Below, piece after piece: positions 61,013-64,000 of a stretch of 64,000 nucleotides of DNA. Where the stretch lies: assembly GCA_046590205.1 (NCBI GenBank), contig JBKJTT010000022.1, positions 26,483-90,482 on the forward strand, in the 5' to 3' direction. Position numbers and translations under genes: made by a program. The stretch comes from DATDEW01 sp046590205. Its GTDB lineage: Bacteria; Bacteroidota; Ignavibacteria; Palsa-1295. Below the pieces are notes generated by a model. It saw only the letters and a program-made list of their open reading frames with translations. It did no database searches and was not told the origin of the DNA. Numbering within the stretch: the stretch's first letter is position 1; every line of letters begins with the position of its first letter.

Positions 61013-61693
61013 ATGGGTGATTTTAAGAAGCTATCAGACCCAAATTGGATTATTTCAGAGGATACAAGTTATCTTCCATTTCGTCATACCATGAAATATC
61101 TTCAACTTCTTGCAATGCAGCCTCAATTGATTCGCAAAGATATTCAGCACCAATTGGGAATAGCTAATGACAAGGAGTTTGATAAGCTCTTTAATAATTT
61201 TGATAAAATACCCAATACTATTCCCATCCGTCTTCTTGAAGCATTGAATTACAAAGAAGATGATTTAACATTCGCATTCCAAAAGGATGTTGAAGAATGG
61301 GAAATTGCCATTCAAAATATTTCCTCATTTCCCACGACCTATGAATATACGTCCCATACATTCTACATGCTTCGTAAGCAATTCCCAATAGATGCTATCA
61401 CAATTGATGATAAAATCCAGCATTTGTATAGCGTTAGAGAACTGATTCTAGATGGTTATATTTTTCATTGCTGTGTTAGTTTATACCCGCTTATCATGAT
61501 ATTCATAGATAGAGGTGGAAAACTACACGTATCTCCAAGAAAGCCTCAGAAAAGGCTGAAAGAAGCTCATATCGCATTCTATGAAGGCTCAGGCAATGTT
61601 GTACTCCCTGATTGGCTTATGGAAAGTAAAAGCATCTTAAGAGTATTCAATGATATGGATAATTATGATTCCCGAATCTATCTGTCATGGTAG
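61013..61693 (+). CDS. Unknown protein, second of a two-gene unit
   Basis: A 226-residue soluble protein. SYLPFRHTMKYLQLLAMQPQ and RKDIQHQLGIANDKEFDKLF are helical, and SLYPLIMIFIDRGGKLHVSP is a beta/turn segment. Not recognised. It directly follows 60589-61008, presumably working with it, and ends convergent to the GIY-YIG gene. Confidence 0.5.
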   Translation: MGDFKKLSDPNWIISEDTSYLPFRHTMKYLQLLAMQPQLIRKDIQHQLGIANDKEFDKLFNNFDKIPNTIPIRLLEALNYKEDDLTFAFQKDVEEWEIAIQNISSFPTTYEYTSHTFYMLRKQFPIDAITIDDKIQHLYSVRELILDGYIFHCCVSLYPLIMIFIDRGGKLHVSPRKPQKRLKEAHIAFYEGSGNVVLPDWLMESKSILRVFNDMDNYDSRIYLSW

Positions 61694-61697
61694 CAAA

Positions 61698-62168
61698 TCA
61701 ATCCTTCTTTTCTCTATGTTGAATATAGTGCTCAACACTCTCACCAAACTTACCTCGTTGAAGATTCATTTTTGGCTCTGCAATTGCTATTGATATAGCC
61801 TCTAGATGATTCAGAACACTTTTAATGGCAATACTCCTTGAGCCAGGAGATTTGGAAAGTTGCTTGTCTTTAACTGTAACGAAGCGGATACCAAACCATG
61901 ATACGTATCTCCATCTATCTGAAAGATGGTCATTACGGTGAAAGTTTAATCTCTTTAGTAGTTTATCATCTCCTGAGCCTGTCTGACCAACGTATAAAAG
62001 GTTGAAGGAAGAATCATATAAAGCATAAATTCCAGACTGCTCTCTAAAATCTACCGTACCACCTCTTTTGTCACCGACCTCAATTCCGTATAGGGTGCCT
62101 GATGATTTTTTGTGACCAAAATCAATGTGTTCTTTATCCCACATTAGCCCGTAATTTCTAATAATCAT
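61698..62168 (-). CDS. GIY-YIG nuclease-domain protein
   Basis: A 156-residue protein. QSGIYALYDSSFNLLYVGQT is a clear GIY-YIG motif (GIY...YVG), followed by the catalytic-Arg region (LLKRLNFHRND) and the late Glu/Asn region (LEAISIAIAEPKMNLQRGKF). This compact form is found alone or in accessory and defence regions as a DNA nuclease or repair protein. The start is taken as ATG 62168; a TTG at 62183 would add five residues. Confidence 0.82.
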   Translation of the reverse strand: MIIRNYGLMWDKEHIDFGHKKSSGTLYGIEVGDKRGGTVDFREQSGIYALYDSSFNLLYVGQTGSGDDKLLKRLNFHRNDHLSDRWRYVSWFGIRFVTVKDKQLSKSPGSRSIAIKSVLNHLEAISIAIAEPKMNLQRGKFGESVEHYIQHREKKD

Positions 62169-62192
62169 ATAAATGTCTTTCAATATTGTTTG

Positions 62193-62510
62193 TTAAAGCC
62201 AACAAAATGGATGTGCTATGAAAAAAGCATATTTCGTACTACTTTTTAGCAATGAATATGTAGCTGGGTCTTGCTCGATGCAAAGCACTTGGACAAGTTC
62301 AGTAGGGTTAATGATGAATTCAACATTGTAAATTGATTCTTTTATCATTGCCAATTGAACCTCTCCGGGTATAAATTCAAATCTTCTTGCCATCTCTGGC
62401 TTTAAGAAAAAAGCCAATTCTAATTCGTCATTCGTAGGTGATTCTATCTTGAAAATCTCCTCTGGATTTTCAAAGATGTGATGAAGATGTTCTTTAATTT
62501 CTTCTGACAT
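62193..62510 (-). CDS. Unknown 105-residue protein
   Basis: A soluble protein, 24 bases upstream of the GIY-YIG gene on the same strand. It is acidic and helical (SEEIKEHLHHIFENPEEIF, DELELAFFLKPEMARRFEF) and ends in a hydrophobic patch (YAFFIAHPFCWL). Not recognised; operon context only. Confidence 0.5.
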   Translation of the reverse strand: MSEEIKEHLHHIFENPEEIFKIESPTNDELELAFFLKPEMARRFEFIPGEVQLAMIKESIYNVEFIINPTELVQVLCIEQDPATYSLLKSSTKYAFFIAHPFCWL

Positions 62511-62528
62511 GGGGATTTATGGTACTTA

Positions 62529-63149
62529 TTAGTCGCTTGATGTTGAATTCTGGTCAGTTGATTTATCGGTGCTATTGTCTGTATCTTCTCCTCCACCGCT
62601 TTGCTTAGGAATAATTATTTGATACCTTATAAAATCTCCGTCCTGAAAATAATCTGAGTACCAATACATTCTACCTGTAGCTTCCTTTGGGATTGCATAC
62701 ACTTCAATTAATCTACTTTGTTCTAACGGAGCAAGTGTACTATGTCTTATACCTTCTGATGGACGATATTCCAATTTGTTTATACCATTATCAACAATAA
62801 TATAACCATAATAAATATCGCATCCGTACTGACCGAGATTCTTACGAGAAGTCGTTATTTGTATGTAATTAGTATTTTTGTTGTATACACCTAAAGGGAA
62901 TGAAATGTGCATTCGCTCTTGCATTAAAGCATTTGGTAGAGAAACGTCTATAAGTTTAGTCTCAATATCATCTATGACTGCAATTGAGCCTACACTTTGA
63001 GTTATTGTATCTACAGTTGGCGCTGACCTTTCAGAAGGCGAGGGTATCATCATGCTATCGCTGGGCAGTGGTGTATCACTTCTTCTTGACGCACATGATA
63101 CGAAAAGGAACGCGATAAATGCCCATGTCACATATTGAAACACTTTCAT
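62529..63149 (-). CDS. Lipoprotein of unknown function
   Basis: A 206-residue lipoprotein (MKVFQYVTWAFIAFLFVSC, lipobox FVSC). The mature chain has a Ser/Pro-rich linker, then beta-type segments (MHISFPLGVYNKNTNYIQI, YDIYYGYIIVDNGINKLEY-like; visible as CDIYYGYIIVDNGIN) and a Gly/Asp/Ser-rich end. Not recognised. It is the middle of a run of minus-strand genes, 18 bases from 62510. Confidence 0.65.
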   Translation of the reverse strand: MKVFQYVTWAFIAFLFVSCASRRSDTPLPSDSMMIPSPSERSAPTVDTITQSVGSIAVIDDIETKLIDVSLPNALMQERMHISFPLGVYNKNTNYIQITTSRKNLGQYGCDIYYGYIIVDNGINKLEYRPSEGIRHSTLAPLEQSRLIEVYAIPKEATGRMYWYSDYFQDGDFIRYQIIIPKQSGGGEDTDNSTDKSTDQNSTSSD

Positions 63150-63162
63150 TTTGTTTTACTCC

Positions 63163-63504
63163 TTACTCAATAATATCTTGAAAATCTTTTTGTTTTAAGA
63201 AAGAAGAAATGTGCGAATGGTTCTCAATCTTTTGTAATACGCCTATAGCTTCAGAAATTCCTAGGAGCACCATTCCAATCCCAACACTAACAATTACAAA
63301 CATTCCAATTACTATATGATAAGTATACTTAATCAGACTTTCTACACCTGAAAATGAATAAAATAGTAGCGAGAGCGAGATAAGTATTAGAAGAAATCCT
63401 ATTACAGATATGGCTTGAGTCATTGAAATAGTTGCCCCGTTATCCGTTTTGTTCTTATTGTATTCTTCCTTGAGTTGTGATGCTTGTTGAGTAGTATTTT
63501 CCAT
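63163..63504 (-). CDS. Small two-helix membrane protein
   Basis: 113 residues from ATG 63504 (MENTTQQASQLKEEYNKNKT). Two transmembrane helices are seen, AISVIGFLLILISLSLLFY and YHIVIGMFVIVSVGIGMVLL, with a charged, partly helical start and end. Not recognised. It is divergent from the XRE gene across 110 bases with a candidate operator. Confidence 0.6.
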   Translation of the reverse strand: MENTTQQASQLKEEYNKNKTDNGATISMTQAISVIGFLLILISLSLLFYSFSGVESLIKYTYHIVIGMFVIVSVGIGMVLLGISEAIGVLQKIENHSHISSFLKQKDFQDIIE

Positions 63505-63563
63505 ACGAGATTTGTATTGCGATTTGGTTAAGTTAAACAACCATTTAGAGTGTGCTTAATAAT

Positions 63564-63580
63564 ACAACTATTTAGGTTGT
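63564..63580. promoter_or_regulatory. Palindromic candidate operator of the XRE gene
   Basis: ACAAC and GTTGT (5-bp arms) flank TATTTAG, about 35 bases upstream of the XRE start and between the divergent pair of genes. XRE regulators of this size commonly bind such short inverted repeats. Confidence 0.45.
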
Positions 63581-63614
63581 CTTAGTTCCTTCAATTTCTT
63601 CGCACATTTGCATA

Positions 63615-63839
63615 ATGAAATTGAATCAAATCATAGGTGACAACATACGCGGTTACAGGCATAAAATTGGTTGGACGCAAGAAAAGCTTGCCGTGCGCAC
63701 AGATTTGCACTATAACTTCATAGGCTGTGTCGAACGCGGAGAAAAGAGCATCAGCATTGAGAAACTTGCTAAAATCGCCAAGGTGCTAAAGGTCCATATC
63801 AGCACCTTATTTGTTGAAACTTCTTATTTAAATAATTAA
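63615..63839 (+). CDS. XRE-family Cro/CI-type regulator
   Basis: A 74-residue single-domain regulator. The helix-turn-helix runs IGDNIRGYRHKIGWTQEKLA, then VRTDLHYNFIGCVERGEKSI and SIEKLAKIAKVLKVHISTLF, the full HTH_3 fold. This size is typical of restriction-modification controller proteins and phage-type repressors. No target gene is seen inside the window. Confidence 0.85.
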   Translation: MKLNQIIGDNIRGYRHKIGWTQEKLAVRTDLHYNFIGCVERGEKSISIEKLAKIAKVLKVHISTLFVETSYLNN

Positions 63840-63857
63840 ATTAAGTATAAATATGAT

Positions 63858-63882
63858 TATCTCATTGATTTTCAATGAGATA
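63858..63882. terminator. Perfect hairpin after the XRE gene
   Basis: TATCTCATTGA and TCAATGAGATA form an 11-bp perfect stem around TTT, about 18 bases after the XRE stop. It could be a terminator or an operator for a gene beyond the window; the remaining 118 bases are A+T-rich with no gene that I can support. Confidence 0.5.
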
Positions 63883-64000
63883 TAGGGCTGTATTTTATAT
63901 AAATATAAATAAATATAGAATTGGAACTATTATAAATAATATTTGTTATATATTATATATAAAATTGGTATTAATAATATGTCCAATATAAATAAATCAT

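Noticed and set aside
1..64000. CRISPR array, transposase, integrase, prophage, or tRNA/rRNA genes
   Set aside because: No spaced direct repeats, no DDE or tyrosine recombinase motif, and no rRNA or tRNA signatures were seen on either strand.
63840..64000. Replication-origin reading of the A+T-rich palindromic tail
   Set aside because: No DnaA-box cluster or repeated iterons; the perfect hairpin at 63858-63882 is better read as a terminator or operator.

Overview
The window looks like the chromosome of an uncultured FCB-group bacterium (Bacteroidota/Chlorobiota/Ignavibacteriota/Kapaibacteria side). Evidence: five or six secreted proteins carry C-terminal type IX secretion (T9SS) sorting-domain motifs of the 'YPNP...GxYxxR' type; one promoter fits the Bacteroidetes TTTG-N20-TAnnTTxG pattern; a DUF1800/DUF1501 pair is present; and the genes are short-spaced, moderately A+T-rich and heavily interleaved on both strands. 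I lean towards the Kapaibacteria/Ignavibacteria branch, but this is inference without any rRNA gene in the window.

Layout. 0-13 kb: an ECF sigma factor coupled to a truncated membrane protein, aldolase and rpe, a periplasmic thioredoxin, dapD, a dihaem peroxidase, an RsbW-like anti-sigma kinase with an unknown partner, an HRDC protein, a YfhO-type membrane protein, a methyltransferase, an SDR and an EVE protein. 13-27 kb: DUF1800 and DUF1501, lgt operon, MarR-YceI, a T9SS cargo gene broken by an in-frame TGA, and a compact minus-strand cluster ABM-dut-mntA-hepT-fbp. 27-40 kb: asnB, a reprolysin-like T9SS metalloprotease split at an 11-G tract, a PuuD-type membrane protein, a T9SS acetylesterase, ychF, an S41 protease flanked by matching palindromes, and a DinB protein. 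40-55.8 kb: cysteine dioxygenase, pyrE, the RNase P RNA gene (rnpB), a zinc-ribbon coiled-coil protein, a Nif3-like protein, more T9SS or envelope proteins, AlkC, an SpoU methyltransferase, aspS and the two-gene rplK-rplA operon.

From about 56 kb to the end the sequence becomes visibly more A+T-rich. Housekeeping genes stop and are replaced by short, mostly unrecognised genes: membrane proteins, small winged-helix or HTH regulators, a caspase-like His/Cys protein overlapping a membrane-anchored partner, a GIY-YIG nuclease, a lipoprotein and an XRE regulator. Several have palindromic candidate operators at their starts. This reads as an accessory (probably defence-type) region that abuts rplK, where most bacteria have secE-nusG. 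It runs off the window end, so its boundaries and any integrase are not visible.

Non-coding content is rich: rnpB; two or three unassigned structured elements (7.5, 19.1 and 40.3 kb); about ten hairpin terminators; a 115-bp dispersed palindrome; short GTAGCGCAC-type palindromes; and short repeats built on 'ACTAACGACTA'/'CACTGACCACT' in gene leaders. No tRNA, 5S/16S/23S rRNA, CRISPR array, transposase, integrase or prophage module was recognised.
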